Shown here piece after piece: positions 11,811 through 26,487 of a stretch of DNA of 64,000 nucleotides. The number at the start of each line of letters is the position of its first letter. Position 1 is the first letter of the stretch. The notes under the pieces are model-generated. The model saw only the letters and a list, made by a program, of their open reading frames with translations. It made no database searches and was not told where the DNA came from. The DNA comes from Ridgeia piscesae (Eukaryota > Annelida > Polychaeta > Sabellida > Siboglinidae): the NCBI GenBank assembly GCA_025642075.2, contig JAODUO010000640.1, positions 102,501-166,500 on the forward strand, in the 5' to 3' direction. Made by a program: the position numbers and the translations under genes.

Positions 11811-13932
11811 ATGGCTAAGGTATATAAAGTGGTCGATCAGCCTGGAACATCCAATGTACTATGTCTGACGACAAAGTGGAACAAATGCGTTCTGTGTCAG
11901 GAGGACACACCGGATGTGCTTCGCTGTCCTGCTTCTTCAAAACGTGACGCAGAGGGGGTTGGTTACAAGACTATCGCTGACAATATTAAGGGTTTCGACA
12001 AGGTTGGTTGTTTGCCTAAGACAATCAATCTATCAAGGTTAGATGATGGTGTTGGCATTGAGACAACCTTCCGACAGCACCAAGCCAAATGCCATGACTC
12101 TTGTCGATTACAATTCAACAAGACAAAACTTGAGCGAGCAGAGAAGAGGAACTCTCGCATTGAGGACAATACAGCTGCTTCCAAGAAGTTCACCCGTCGG
12201 TCTATAGAAGAAGCACCTCCTTCCACCAAAACATGTTTCTTCTGCGGCATGCCTCCAGTTACAGAGACTTTACGCAAAGCATCAAGAAAACAACACACGT
12301 GTTCTCTGGTATTGCTCATGAACAGATTCATGCGTCTGTGAAGGGTGATGGTGGGGCTGTGGGTCTGACTGAGAACCCTGCAGCACTGCGGCGTTGGATG
12401 GTGACTGGCCCTGAAATGGCACGTCTGATTGGAGAATTTGAGGTTTTAACCATGAAGAAAAAGAAAACAGATTTCCACCATCACGAGCAGACGAAACATG
12501 CACAGATGACATTCGGACGAGATATCACGTCATTAACTGCTGTAATAGAAGAGATGGGAAATCCATTCCCTGAGAACAGCAATGATTTGCTTGTACTTGA
12601 TAGCAGAGACCTTGTAGATCCAGCTGTGATTGACACGTCAAATCTCTCGGACAAGAGCAGTATGACACCTACGTCAACGAGCGCCTTGTCAACCAAAGCC
12701 CATTACAGATCCAATCAAGAGAAATATATTACTACTACTGTTCAGCCGGCCACCAGTGCGAGAGAAATCAAGAGCGCAACTACAGCGGTCATCACTCAAT
12801 AATGGCTGTTCTCTGTTCTCCATGTTGTACATAGCGTCGCAAATACGGAGTGGTGATCTCGATCAGTTCTTTCAACATGAAAATCAAGCGTATCCACCTG
12901 CTTTATCACAAATGGGGAAACTGCGGACAGGAACAAAGTCTGATCTGGTCGGCTGCTTGGAAGATCTCGTTCCTACACTACACCTTTCCCCCACTCCTGT
13001 CGTACAAGTCATCCTGCTTGATGGGGCTGCAATCGTTAACACGCTTTGACCGGGTTTTGCAAAGACATTTTCCGATTACGCGACCCAAGTGTTCCTGCCG
13101 TACATCACATCGCAATCAGTCCCGAGACGTGTCAGGCCTTGCTCCATGCACCCATGAAGAAGAGGACACACGAATCCTACTCCACATGGATGATGCTGTG
13201 AAACAAAGGTATAACAAGGTATCCATTCGAACAGTTGACACGGACGTGGTTGTTCTTGCAGTGGCATCAGCTCAGCCCCTCAACATCACCGAACTGTGGA
13301 TTGCCTTTGGTGCTGGAAATAACTTTCAATATTTACCGGCCCACGAGATGGCCGACGCACTGGGTCCTGATTGTTGTGTTGCTTTGCCAATGTTTCATGC
13401 CTTCAATGGTTGTGACACGGTGTCATGTTTTGGAGGCAGGGGCAAACGCACTACATGGGGCATGTGGAATGCCTATGAAGAAATCACACCAGCTTTCTGT
13501 GCCTTGGCTGCTACCCCGGTGACCATAGAAAATTGGCTGAGTCCACTGGAACGTTTTGTAGTTCTGCTGTACGACCGTACTAGCAGCCAGGAATTTCTCA
13601 ATGGAGCGAGGAAGCAGCTGTTCACACAGAAAGGTAGAGCTATTGACGGTCTTCCTCCGACACAAGCAGTATTTCTCCAGCACACAAAGCGGGCTGCTTA
13701 CCAAGCCGGCCGCTGTTGGGTACAGACGATGATCGCGACTCCGGAGCTTCCATCTCCAAGTGAATGGGGGTGGAAAATATATTGGACAACTCTTCCTGAA
13801 GCGACACAAGCTTGTCGAGAACTACTGCGCTGTGGTTGCAAGAAGGGATGCATGGGACTATGTAAGTGCCTCAAGGCAGGACTTCAATGCACTGCTCTTT
13901 GCTACTGTGGTGGACTGTGTGCTCGTAGCTAA
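11811..13932 (+). pseudogene. Cys-rich element protein with XPG/PIN-nuclease-like core and CXC-like tail, frameshifted
   Basis: Three frames must be joined. The N-terminal part (11811 to about 12270) has zinc-ligand-like pairs (CVLC near 11886, KCHDSC near 12088, CFFCG near 12235). The middle part (about 12290-12800) contains GLTENPAALRRWMV. The C-terminal part (about 12756-13932) is split again near 13040. The last part reads HEEEDTRILLHMDDAV at 13153, TVDTDVVVLAV at 13231 and HAFNGCDTVSCFGGRGKR at about 13396. I infer this follows the acidic EAEA / DxD / GCD...G-G-K/R layout of XPG/FEN1-type PIN nucleases. It closes with LRCGCKKGCMGLCKC and further CxC pairs, like a CXC (tesmin/TSO1-type) zinc module. 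I recall related uncharacterised proteins in many cnidarians, molluscs and amphioxus. The copy is dead, with frame changes near 12270-12290, 12650-12755 and 13040, and a probable loss after CFFCG. Confidence 0.7.
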
Positions 13933-14589
13933 TGTGCGACACAGTAAACATTAGGACGTCTAGTAATTAGTAACTGTTACACTTTCCGTAGGACATTTTG
14001 GTCATGGACAATGTGTATACACTTATCGTGTTACATACACACATGTGTTACAGGAATGCTGAACTCTCACAGACGACATAGTAAGTTTCTGCTGTTGAAT
14101 GTTTCTGTTGACATATCACAAAACATGGAATCAAAGAACGCGAAATAAAATAAACAGTGAGTTAAAACTGTGAGGCGTTTCGGAGTTAACGTAAACTTTT
14201 CTAAACATCAAGAGAGGGAACGACTTCTGATACCCCTCTCATGAATATAGGCTAGCTAGTAAATAGCGTTTGTTGATGGCCATTATAGAAAATAACCGCC
14301 ATTTATAGTCGCCATCTTGAAAAAAGACCGATACGAATGTCCGATAGGATCAAAAGTAGCATATTTAAAATAGCAGCACGAAAAATCTTAACTACAAAGA
14401 CAATGTTTTCTCTCTAGGTGGTTTAGTTCTCAAGATGTGAAGAAGTTTGATTTTGAAAGGCGCCATCTTTAAAAATGGCGGATATTAGTATTGGAGAAGG
14501 TCATATGTAACATATTTGAAATCGTTACTTTGAAAAAGTTACATGTTGACACAAATATGGCGGTTCTGACTGAAGCATTGTAAATGTGT
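13933..14589. other. 3' interior of the 4.05-kb element
   Basis: AT-rich sequence after the stop codon, with an AATAAAATAAA polyadenylation-like signal at about 14144. The first right-side palindromic motifs begin near 14290 (CCATTATAG...CCGCCATTTATAG). Confidence 0.5.
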
Positions 14590-15072
14590 ATAACAAATTC
14601 GTTTTAGCGGACGTCATTTTTATAAAAATGGCGGATATGAAGGTCGGCAAAGGTCAAATACAAAATATTGTAATACAGTGGAATCGGCTGTCTAGTTACC
14701 TACATCTTGACCATAAACTTAGCTTTCTAGATCGCGTAGGTCATGAGATACGGTTATTAGTCTTGGCGGCCGCCATCTTTAAAAATGGCGGATGTTAATG
14801 TCGGAGAAGGTCAAATATAATACATGTGAAATGGCTGACCCCGAACATCTAGGTTTCAATACCAAAAGGACTGATTTACTTGACGCGGTTACTAAGATAT
14901 GAGAAAATAGGTTTACGGCGGCCATCTTAGAAAATGGCCGCCAATGCCTTTCGGGGCGAAATTGGAGATGGCCCTATATCCAAATATTTTTGTATTTATG
15001 TGTTCTACGTTTGTGCCAAATTTCACACTTGTATCATAAAACGCACAATTCATTCACATATCGGCTGGACTA
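14590..15072 (-). repeat. Right terminal inverted repeat of the 4.05-kb element
   Basis: Reverse-complement partner of 11023-11500. Palindromic motifs lie at about 14615, 14765 and 14925. Further copies just inside, at about 14290 and 14465, show that the motif array extends beyond the matched arm. Confidence 0.8.
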
Positions 15073-17065
15073 ATGAAAATATAACTAAACAAACACCTAG
15101 AGCAACTTAACATATATCAGATATAACATGTCTCTTGAAAACATACTGTTACCCACTGAAGAAACCTTTCTCAGACCTCCCCACAATAACCCTTTTTCTA
15201 TTGGGACATTTCAAACTGTGTTGCCAGTGTCCAGAATCACCGTAACTGTAGCATGTCCTCGAGTTATGCCACTCCGTCTTACGTACATCATTCCTCACAA
15301 TTTCACAATCATTCCCAACTAGACGTGCAGAACGCATCGCATATTTTGGGCTCATTCTACGAGATCGTCCCATTTGGAACGCTTCATACTCGAGCGCCAG
15401 TCTTAACGCGTCGTCAACCCGCTTTGGTTTTCCTTGGAAAATCATCCATTCCATGTCCGCGTCCCCCACAGCATCTTTGAACGCGTCGCAGGACAGTGTC
15501 TCTTTAACATCAACGCTGGCCTCAGGATACGCCTTTCGCACCAACCGTTTGATATCTTGCGCTAATTCCGCAAGTGGTTCCCCGCGCCGGCGCTGTCTAG
15601 CCTTCATTTGTGCACGAAACGCCTCGTATTGGTATTCCGGCTCGAAACGATTCAACAGAGCTCGGACTAGCTTTTGATAGTCCGCCCTGTCTACCGCCTC
15701 GAGGTCACTCAGAACACCCTGTGCCTGGCCACGTAAACTCGTAGCCAGCTCCAGCGCACGAGTGTTTTCGTCCTACCTGTTTAAGTCCGATACCATTTCG
15801 AACTGAACAAGATAATCACGACAACTACTCTTGCCATCATGGGACTCTTTGGCTTTGGTGAGCTGACCTGATTTGCTGGCACTGAGAACCTGACGCCAGG
15901 AGGTGGGTAAACCTCTTGACCTGCTGGGTTGTCAATTGCGTCATCGTGTCTACGACCCCAGGGGTCGTTAACAGGACCGCTTTCTGGCTGGCGTCGGCTG
16001 ACCCACTGACCATAATTAGCCACCCTGTTGCCAGCTTTGTACACAGGCGACAAGCCGTAAACAGGGACCTTTCATCTGGCATGAGTTGCGTCGCAGGCTG
16101 GCGACGCAGACTGTCCACACCCAGTCGGGTGCGGTAGCGGTGAGGGTAATTCGACGCCAGTGTCTGAGATTGGGGGACAATTCGCTGGTGAGGTCAAACT
16201 GCCCAGTCGTAGTTTCCCACACGAGATGGAATATCAATGTCGCCCCCAGTAAAGTGTACAGGTTCGACATTCGATCTGCCAACATAATCTGGCAGATTTG
16301 TAGCCCGCAGATTCTGCGGCACCCTCGCATCGGAGGCCGTAAACATAGGTGACGGGACATGATTTATGTCATCTTTGCTTTGATCAGAAATCACGTTATC
16401 TGGCGCTTTACATGCCTGTAATTTCTGTGCTACCACTGGGGGGTCTGTCCCACAGTAGCAACGTTGTCACCAGTCAACGGACTAGTTTTGTCCTTGGGAC
16501 TAGGCTAAACTTGGATGGTTTCTCTGCTGTTCTCAAACAGCGATTGCGCCCGGTTTCCTGCACTCAAACCAGCGCAAGTTTCAGGGAACAAATCTAGTAC
16601 AGACCGTTCCACCTTCGATCTACTAATTTCAGTTAACAGCACATTTTCTTCAAAGTCTAACTGATCATTTTCTACTGTCAAATGGTCAGCCTCTACTCTC
16701 AACTGCTCCTCCTGAAATCTCAACTGCTCCTCCTGAAATCTCAACTTCTCTTGAAATTTCAACATTTCTTTCTGCTGCGTCAAGTTATCCTGCTCACTAC
16801 TGAGTTTTGACAATCTCTCCCCTAAATCCGCCTTTCTATCTATTAGAGACACTAACGACTTCTCCCTATCGGCTATTTTTGCATTCTGAATAGACCTGTC
16901 TATTCCTGACATGATAGTGGATTGCATAACGTCACTCCTACCAGGTAATCTTAACAGCACCTCGCTGTCCCCATCCTGACTACGTTCAGTCTCCGGAAAA
17001 TACATATCGGTCACTGCGGAATTATCACCCCGAGTTGACATTTCTCCTATTTTTTTCGCTGCCAC
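15073..17065 (-). pseudogene. Gypsy-like LTR-retrotransposon gag, broken and 3'-truncated
   Basis: On the minus strand a start at 17065 opens a 186-codon segment. It is dominated by a charged coiled coil with heptad-like repeats FQEEQLRFQEEQLR (about 16690-16760). Frame-shifted pieces follow at 16436-16016. A capsid-like segment at 15780-15149 contains LATSLRGQAQGVLSDL and RFEPEYQYEAF and ends in a single degenerate zinc knuckle (CYSYGDSGHWQHSLKC; the spacing is CX2C-type but the second Cys is lost). Order, coiled coil and capsid-plus-knuckle fit a metazoan Gypsy Gag. The element stops at about 15073, where the 4.05-kb TIR element begins, so pol is missing here. A primer-binding site and LTR lie just upstream (17229-17596). 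Confidence 0.75.
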
Positions 17066-17228
17066 CAGAGAAGTAACTTCTCACTAAACTATGCTACTTT
17101 AATCTACCTGAAGCGAGTAAACGCGCGGTCCGTTTGAGTTCTTTTTAAGTGGGATCTTCAAGATAGATAACCAAAACCGTTACTACGGAACGTAGAGGAA
17201 TACGGTCAGGTTTATCTACATCGAAATC

Positions 17229-17246
17229 CCACCCTTGCTGCCACCA
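17229..17246 (-). promoter_or_regulatory. Primer-binding site, probably tRNA-Leu
   Basis: On the minus strand this reads TGGTGGCAGC followed by AAGGGTGGGATTTCG, two bases after the LTR's terminal ACA. It begins with TGG, the complement of CCA. It matches the complement of a tRNA-Leu 3' end (CCCACC...GCTGCCACCA) as I remember it, with a short insertion. It sets the orientation of the gag remnant. Confidence 0.6.
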
Positions 17247-17248
17247 AT

Positions 17249-17596
17249 TGTAGCGTTTGCGGGTGTATCCCGCGTTTGGCGCGAGCGGTCGGCACGGAGG
17301 CGTCTAGTGGCGGACTCGGGCACACGTTCACTCACTCAGTCTAACACAAACAATATATATATTTTTTCCACAGTTTATTATCTCAAAATCCTAATAGTAC
17401 AAATCTAAGTAACTAACTAAAATACTTCAACAACTAAACCAATAAAAATACAAAGTCTACCCAACCTGACAGCGTGTATTATACGCGGTCATCAATTCAC
17501 ACAATATTGAAGTGACTCACCCACGGGTGAGTTTCTCGTGGAGAGCGGTGTGTTGCGGACGACTGCTGACAATATGCGCCAGTAGTCGGCGCAGCG
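17249..17596 (-). repeat. Partial long terminal repeat of the Gypsy-like element
   Basis: The gag-proximal edge is TGTAGCG on the + strand (CGCTACA on the element strand), directly adjoining the PBS. The other edge is not seen. At 17597 a different TIR element starts, so the LTR is either interrupted or ends close to there. AT-rich middle (17345-17460) and GC-richer ends. Confidence 0.55.
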
Positions 17597-18330
17597 CAAT
17601 AGGGCCTGCAAGTGGGTCACGATACATGGCGTGACTCCGCGCGACTGTAGCTTATTGGGGACTACGCGAGACTAATTGGGGACTGGACACAAGAATAATA
17701 TTCTAACGATGGATGACAGTTGTAGCTTCCGACTGATGAATACTAGGAAAATCAGTCCATAAATATATTGTGTTATACGTTTCTTATCTTAAATGTCCGA
17801 TTTAATATTGAGTTTACCACTATCATAGGCACATATAGCGACTTACGTAGTGCAGATAATTGACACGATGCTATAAGCTGTACCCCTGTATGTGTCTTTT
17901 ACGGGATTTGCGTTTTACATTGCTGTACGTTGTGGTTTCGATAAGCACTTATATCTGACAAGTTGTCTAAATGCCCATAATCATAACACATGTATAACGT
18001 TTGGCCCAAACAGGTTGTATTGCGCGAAAAGTGGCACTCTTCATTATTAGTCAAGATCGCCAAACACAAGTACTTGCCGCTATTGCCATGGCAACCACCA
18101 TAATAATCGATTAAAATTCATGATTTCCGTGATCATTGTCACCGGCAAAATGTTCCACTGCTTCTGCTTGTAATAATCCTTCGGACAATATAACTGAAAT
18201 TCGCTATTTCGGGACAGTTCGATTATTACGACCAAAACAAAACAAAGTCCTATATGTTAACATGGAGTATATAGACCTCCTGCCCCCAAATGCCCCCAGC
18301 CTCGTTTTCGCGCGCGAGACTTGCACGCCC
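17597..18330 (+). mobile_element. 0.73-kb TIR element, copy 1
   Basis: Ends in CAATAGGGCCTGCAAGT (left) and the complement of a GGGCGTGCAAGT-type end (right, ACTTGCACGCCC). A near-identical inverted copy is at 28723-29444. Both copies carry the same 60-70-codon frame (starts at 18136 here; MSPAKCSTASACNNPSDN...). That may simply reflect recent copying, as no known domain is visible. The size and short TIRs fit a non-autonomous DNA transposon. Confidence 0.75.
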
Positions 18331-19060
<730 letters not shown>

Positions 19061-19080
19061 ATATTGCCAAAGGGTAACGT

Positions 19081-19632
19081 AATAATAGAGCTTTACTGCG
19101 TACTTTGGAATCATCTTACCAACTATTCAAAACAAGTATATTTTATGACCTACTCACGCTTATAGACTGTTACTGAATTATGTGGTGCAAGACACCCCCG
19201 GGGCATCTTGCCCCACACCACGGTCGGGCGGGCTTCTTGCCTCCGGCATGCATGATCTACACCTAATGTATTAATAAAGGCAATCGAATAGATACGCGAC
19301 GTCTAACCACTGGGTTACTAAAGCAATACAGAGGCGCCACCATGCCAATGTACACAAATGTATTGCAGAGAATTAAGTTCTCTCATACTCCGCAAGGGGT
19401 CGTATGGAAATAACAACTCGACGTTGTCGTTGTCATGGCGGGTATGATCGAGACTATTACTTATGAATTGAATAAATGCCCCCTGCTACACAATAGTGTC
19501 ATCGGATTAATTTCAGATATAGCCACTAGTGTATACTGCTTCGTTACAGAAACTTTGTGGATGGTTATATATTAACCGCGGCACTTTCAGTTAATGTAAA
19601 CAGCATGAATTAATAAGTCCTTGTGGCTTGAG
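19081..19632. other. Region upstream of the MFSD5-like promoter
   Basis: Mixed sequence with no gene seen. A small GC hairpin-like segment (CACCCCCGGGGCATCTTGCCCC) lies at about 19193-19215. Confidence 0.4.
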
Positions 19633-19643
19633 TATAAAAAAGG
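19633..19643 (+). promoter_or_regulatory. Possible TATA box for the MFSD5-like gene
   Basis: TATAAAAAAGG lies 279 bp before the first ATG. GC-balanced sequence follows that could be the start of a ~250-bp 5' UTR. Inferred from position and consensus only. Confidence 0.4.
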
Positions 19644-19921
19644 TTGCTCTATCTCGCTATCGGTCTGGCGTCACCGCGTCAGTCATCCGTGACAACGATT
19701 GCTGTGACCTGCGCTATATGTGGCTAGGTGTGACTGTGTCTGAATCAGGTCCATGTGTAACCGCGCTAGTTGACGGCACGCCTAATCAATCAGTGTCTCT
19801 ATAATGTTACCAATTTAGTAGACGCTTCACGACAAACAGGAGGACATTGACTTTAAGGCCGAGGACGCGAGGTTGCATAATCAATCCTCAGATCAGATCA
19901 GATCATCCGACAGCCGGCAGT

Positions 19922-20069
19922 ATGAACATTTATGTGGCCTGTTTTTGGGCGCTGTGTGCGTTATGCAGCATTCTATATCTGTCAACACGGACCGCCCTTC
20001 CGTCTAGCACAGATCCATTGTTTGGAGCCTTTCAGAGGACTTACCTGGTCGTCTACCTACTTGCAATGG
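19922..20069 (+). CDS. MFSD5: MFSD5-like, coding exon 1
   Basis: Starts at the first ATG of the frame; the open frame upstream of it lacks another ATG. Encodes MNIYVACFWALCALCSILY (first membrane helix), a hydrophilic loop, then FGAFQRTYLVVYLLAM entering helix 2. The donor is ATGG|GTGAGT, phase 1, and joins exon 2 to give AMAADW. Reading on into the intron gives unrelated sequence and a stop near 20296, so the splice is needed. The start choice fits the usual length of the family's N-terminus. Confidence 0.9.
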
Positions 20070-20223
20070 GTGAGTTACTTATGTACTATAGCCTAGATCT
20101 GAGTTCACAAGTATTTAGGTGCAATTGGCTGTTGAGGTTTGGATGTATTGTAAGGGCTTTATGCAGGATAAAATTATTGCCAGTCACACATGTTTTGGCA
20201 TACACATGGATGGAGCCAGTTTA

Positions 20224-20530
20224 CCCTGCTAAAAATGTACTACAGTTTACTATGGTAAACTATGGTAAATTCATAGTAAATCATAGTAAATCATAGTAAA
20301 CCATAGTAAACCATAGTATATTATATTTTACCATGCTTTCACCATAGTAAATATGTACGTGGACATAGTAAACCATAGTAAGTTATAGTAAAACCATAGT
20401 AATTCATAGTAAACTGCAGTATACTACGTTTTACTATGCTTTTACCATAGTAAATTCACATGAAGATGTAGTAAACTGTAGTAAATCCATAGTAAGCTAT
20501 AGTCAACCATAGTTTACTAATTTTTTACAT
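20224..20530. repeat. TAGTAAACCATAG repeat cluster, partial foldback element
   Basis: Opens with CCCTGCTAAAAATGTAC, the same terminus as the larger element at 20830, followed by many ATAGTAAACCATAGTAAA units. No matching right end was found before 20830; 20531-20829 is AT-rich with no feature. Confidence 0.65.
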
Positions 20531-20829
20531 ATACTGTGGTTACTGGTAAAGTCATGGTAATTGCATGATAAACCATGATATCACTGATATAAATGAGTAT
20601 ATTTAACTACATTTTGATAAATGAACATTAAACCATATAGTAAACCATAATACAACAAATGTAAATTAATTATGACATAAGCAGTTTTTGTTTATGGCCT
20701 TATTTTAAATTGTTTATGCAAAACTGTCAGATGCATCTACCACGGATCTGTTATGGTTTATAGCCCAGACAACTAATAGAAAACATAGTAAGCCATTAAC
20801 ATTCGCATAGCCTACTCTATTTTTATCAT

Positions 20830-24056
<3,227 letters not shown>

Positions 24057-24089
24057 TACGAACTTTTAAATGTGTCTGATGACCTGAAA

Positions 24090-26210
24090 TGGACTACAAA
24101 CACATATATGACACCATTGTCACTCACTTTCAAGGCATAACTAACAATATCTATGCTTTTGGAAGCATTTTTTCTCCTTCATTTTTTTACCCATCCACCA
24201 CCCGTCCACCATATTTCTACCCGTCCATATTCGTTTTTATCCGTCCAAATGAAATTGAGGCGATCAAGCCGATCCGTTGGAGGGGTTCATTGATTTAACT
24301 TTTTCATCCAATGTGGCAATGGGGATCTCAGGAGGTTTACAATTTCAGAACAGTTTTATGTATAGCACACATAACTAATGTTTTCCATTGAACAATAGCT
24401 ACCTGCCTACCATACAACTTGGTTAATATAGCCCCTATATCATTGTCAGATTAATATTGATTAATAGAGACAAGTTGCGAGGATCAGGTACAATGAAAAT
24501 TAAAACACTTCCATAACTTCCTAGATATATTAACAACCACCAACACTAACTATATCCCTACACTATAGTTATAATTGACACCATATCGGTGGGGTCACTA
24601 CGCCACCAGGTCACCCCACGTGTGACCGACCCCCACAAGACAAGGTGACATCGTTGTGCCACTCCTATGGCAGCAGCAGTAGCAAACTGTCTAGCCAGAT
24701 GATGGGTCCAACCTTGAGAAACACGAGCCCCCCAACTTGCCAACAACCTGTGTGAATCCCAAGAGCAATAGTACGGTAGCTTATAGACATGATGTCCCAT
24801 GTCACCTATGTCCCAAGTATCGTGGACGAAGTCCCAACAACAAGATACTAAGTAACAATTAAAATATGCAAACGATTTGAAAAGTTTTAGAAAAAATGCC
24901 AACATTAATGCTAACATATCAACAGATTTATGTTAAATCAAAAGTGCAAAATTAATATAAAAACATCATCGTAAAATTAGGACATATTGTCTAGGACATA
25001 GCCAAAATAGGGACACAAAATACGTAGGCTAATATAGGAGTTGTTTTTTGGTTTTGTTTTATTATATTATTGAACACATAAACAATATAATAGCCGATAT
25101 ATACAGACAGCGTGCCTTGCAACACAACCCTCACGTGAGCTGATCACCCCTAAAACAACACCATAATACCACTCTGTCAATCACACACCATAAAGTGAAT
25201 GTCACAGCCCTGTACACCAAATAATCTTATATCATACACAGGATACCAAGATAATCACATACCCCCAACAGTGAATATCAAACAGTTATTTACCCTACAA
25301 ATCCAGATATCAACACCGGATATACCACCCTGACAATTACCTACCATAACGTGAATGTCACATGACAATCACATGATACAAAGAATGTCACATAGTTGTA
25401 TACACCGAATAACCAGCCGTATATCCCGAATAACCAGATATCACAATACCAAGATAATCACATAACAGACAGTGTTTATGAAACAGTTATGTATGTACCC
25501 TACCAATGCTGATAACTCACACACTGTATAAACCAACCCAACTATCACATACAGTGAATGTCACCTAGACAGTTTTGAACCTTACCTGACAATCACACAC
25601 CATGCAAGGAATGTGACAGTGCTATGTAAATAGATACACCATATACCAGACCCTGGGTAAGGTAAGCATATAGCACAACATTTTTTCCGTTACCAATCCA
25701 GATACTGGATAAACAAACCAGGCAATCATATATCACACAGTGAATGTCACATAGCTGTGTATGCACTGAAAGATACAAAAAAAGTGCACAGGAGCTACAA
25801 CACCCATTGCAGCTATGTCAAACATGTCCATGCTGAAAACTCATCATAGCATTAGGTATATCGCCTGGTGCCACAAGAATGATTCTGAAAGCTGCCTCGA
25901 CATGTACTATAGCAATAAATGCTATGATTGACCAGTTTCGCCAAATAACACCAAAGACCCTTCTGGGTATGAGAGGACCTCAGGTTATGCATTATGCAAA
26001 ATTCCAGGGACACTTATGCACTCACTACTCATAGCTTTATGCAGAGACCCGTCCACCCGTCATTTGCACGGGTAAAAACTGTTGTGGACGGGTAGAAATA
26101 TGACTGGACGGGTAAAAATTAAGGAGCAAAAAAAGGTGTTCCAAAACTATGGATGTTGTCAGTTATGTCTTAGAAGTGAGTGTAAATGGTGTCACATGTA
26201 TGTAAATGTG
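24090..26210. mobile_element. 2.1-kb inverted-repeat-flanked element with CCCGTCCA motifs
   Basis: The sequence at 24090-24251 recurs inverted at about 26048-26210. Shared landmarks are the complements of GTGAGTG(T/A)...AATGGTGTCA, GTTAGTTATG, GGTAAAAATTAAGGAG-like and GGACGGGTAGAAATATG. CCCGTCCA occurs several times in each arm, so the arms are subterminal repeats. The interior holds the degenerate array at 25130-25780 and no gene. Exact ends unresolved. Confidence 0.6.
25130..25780. repeat. Degenerate ~110-130-bp tandem repeat
   Basis: CAGTGAATGTCACA, ACCAGATATCA, ACAGTTAT and TGACAATCACA recur in the same order four to five times. The units are too diverged for a clean consensus by eye. 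Confidence 0.55.
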
Positions 26211-26254
26211 ATATTAACAATGATGAATACTCTATTAATCATAATATATATATA

Positions 26255-26304
<50 letters not shown>

Positions 26305-26358
26305 GTATTATTATGTATGTTAATAGAGTATTCATCATTGTTAATATCACATTTACAT
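26200..26358. repeat. Perfect ~38-bp-arm hairpin with (AT)n loop
   Basis: Arm 26200-26238 (ATGTAAATGTGATATTAACA...) and arm 26320-26357 are reverse complements, separated by an AT-rich loop of ~80 bp. Same design as the block A hairpins at 1-168 and 1654-1820, but with unrelated arms. Confidence 0.9.
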
Positions 26359-26487
26359 TTCTGTCCACTGCTAATTCTTCGAGCACTGTTCACTCAGTTG
26401 GTCAGCCTTTGACACACAAATGCCTGACACTGTACGCAATGGGCTTTTTCATCTTGCCGTCTTCAAATGTGCGAAAAAATTGCCATA

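Larger units (their letters stand above)
11023..15072. mobile_element. 4.05-kb DNA transposon-like element with long TIRs and a Cys-rich nuclease-like gene
   Basis: The outer ends are inverted copies: TAGTGCAGCCGATATGTGA at 11023 and the complement of TAGTCCAGCCGATATGTGA ending at 15072. Similarity continues inward for roughly 480 bp per arm. The interior holds one degraded gene on the + strand (11811-13932). Palindromic motifs of the type GCCATTTTTAAAGATGGC recur within and beside the arms at ~150-bp spacing. No clean target-site duplication was seen, so the exact termini could shift by a few bases. The insertion appears to truncate the gag remnant to its right. The architecture (TIRs plus one gene) is that of a cut-and-paste-type DNA transposon, but no DDE transposase is present. 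Confidence 0.78.

Noticed and set aside
9205..17065. One single LTR retrotransposon spanning pol and gag
   Set aside because: The pol remnant is on the + strand and the gag/PBS/LTR are on the - strand, with a complete TIR element between, so they are separate insertions.
19847..19921. Upstream extension of the MFSD5-like frame before the ATG at 19922
   Set aside because: The frame is open to a TTG at 19847 but has no ATG, and the extension lacks the hydrophobic N-terminus pattern of the family.
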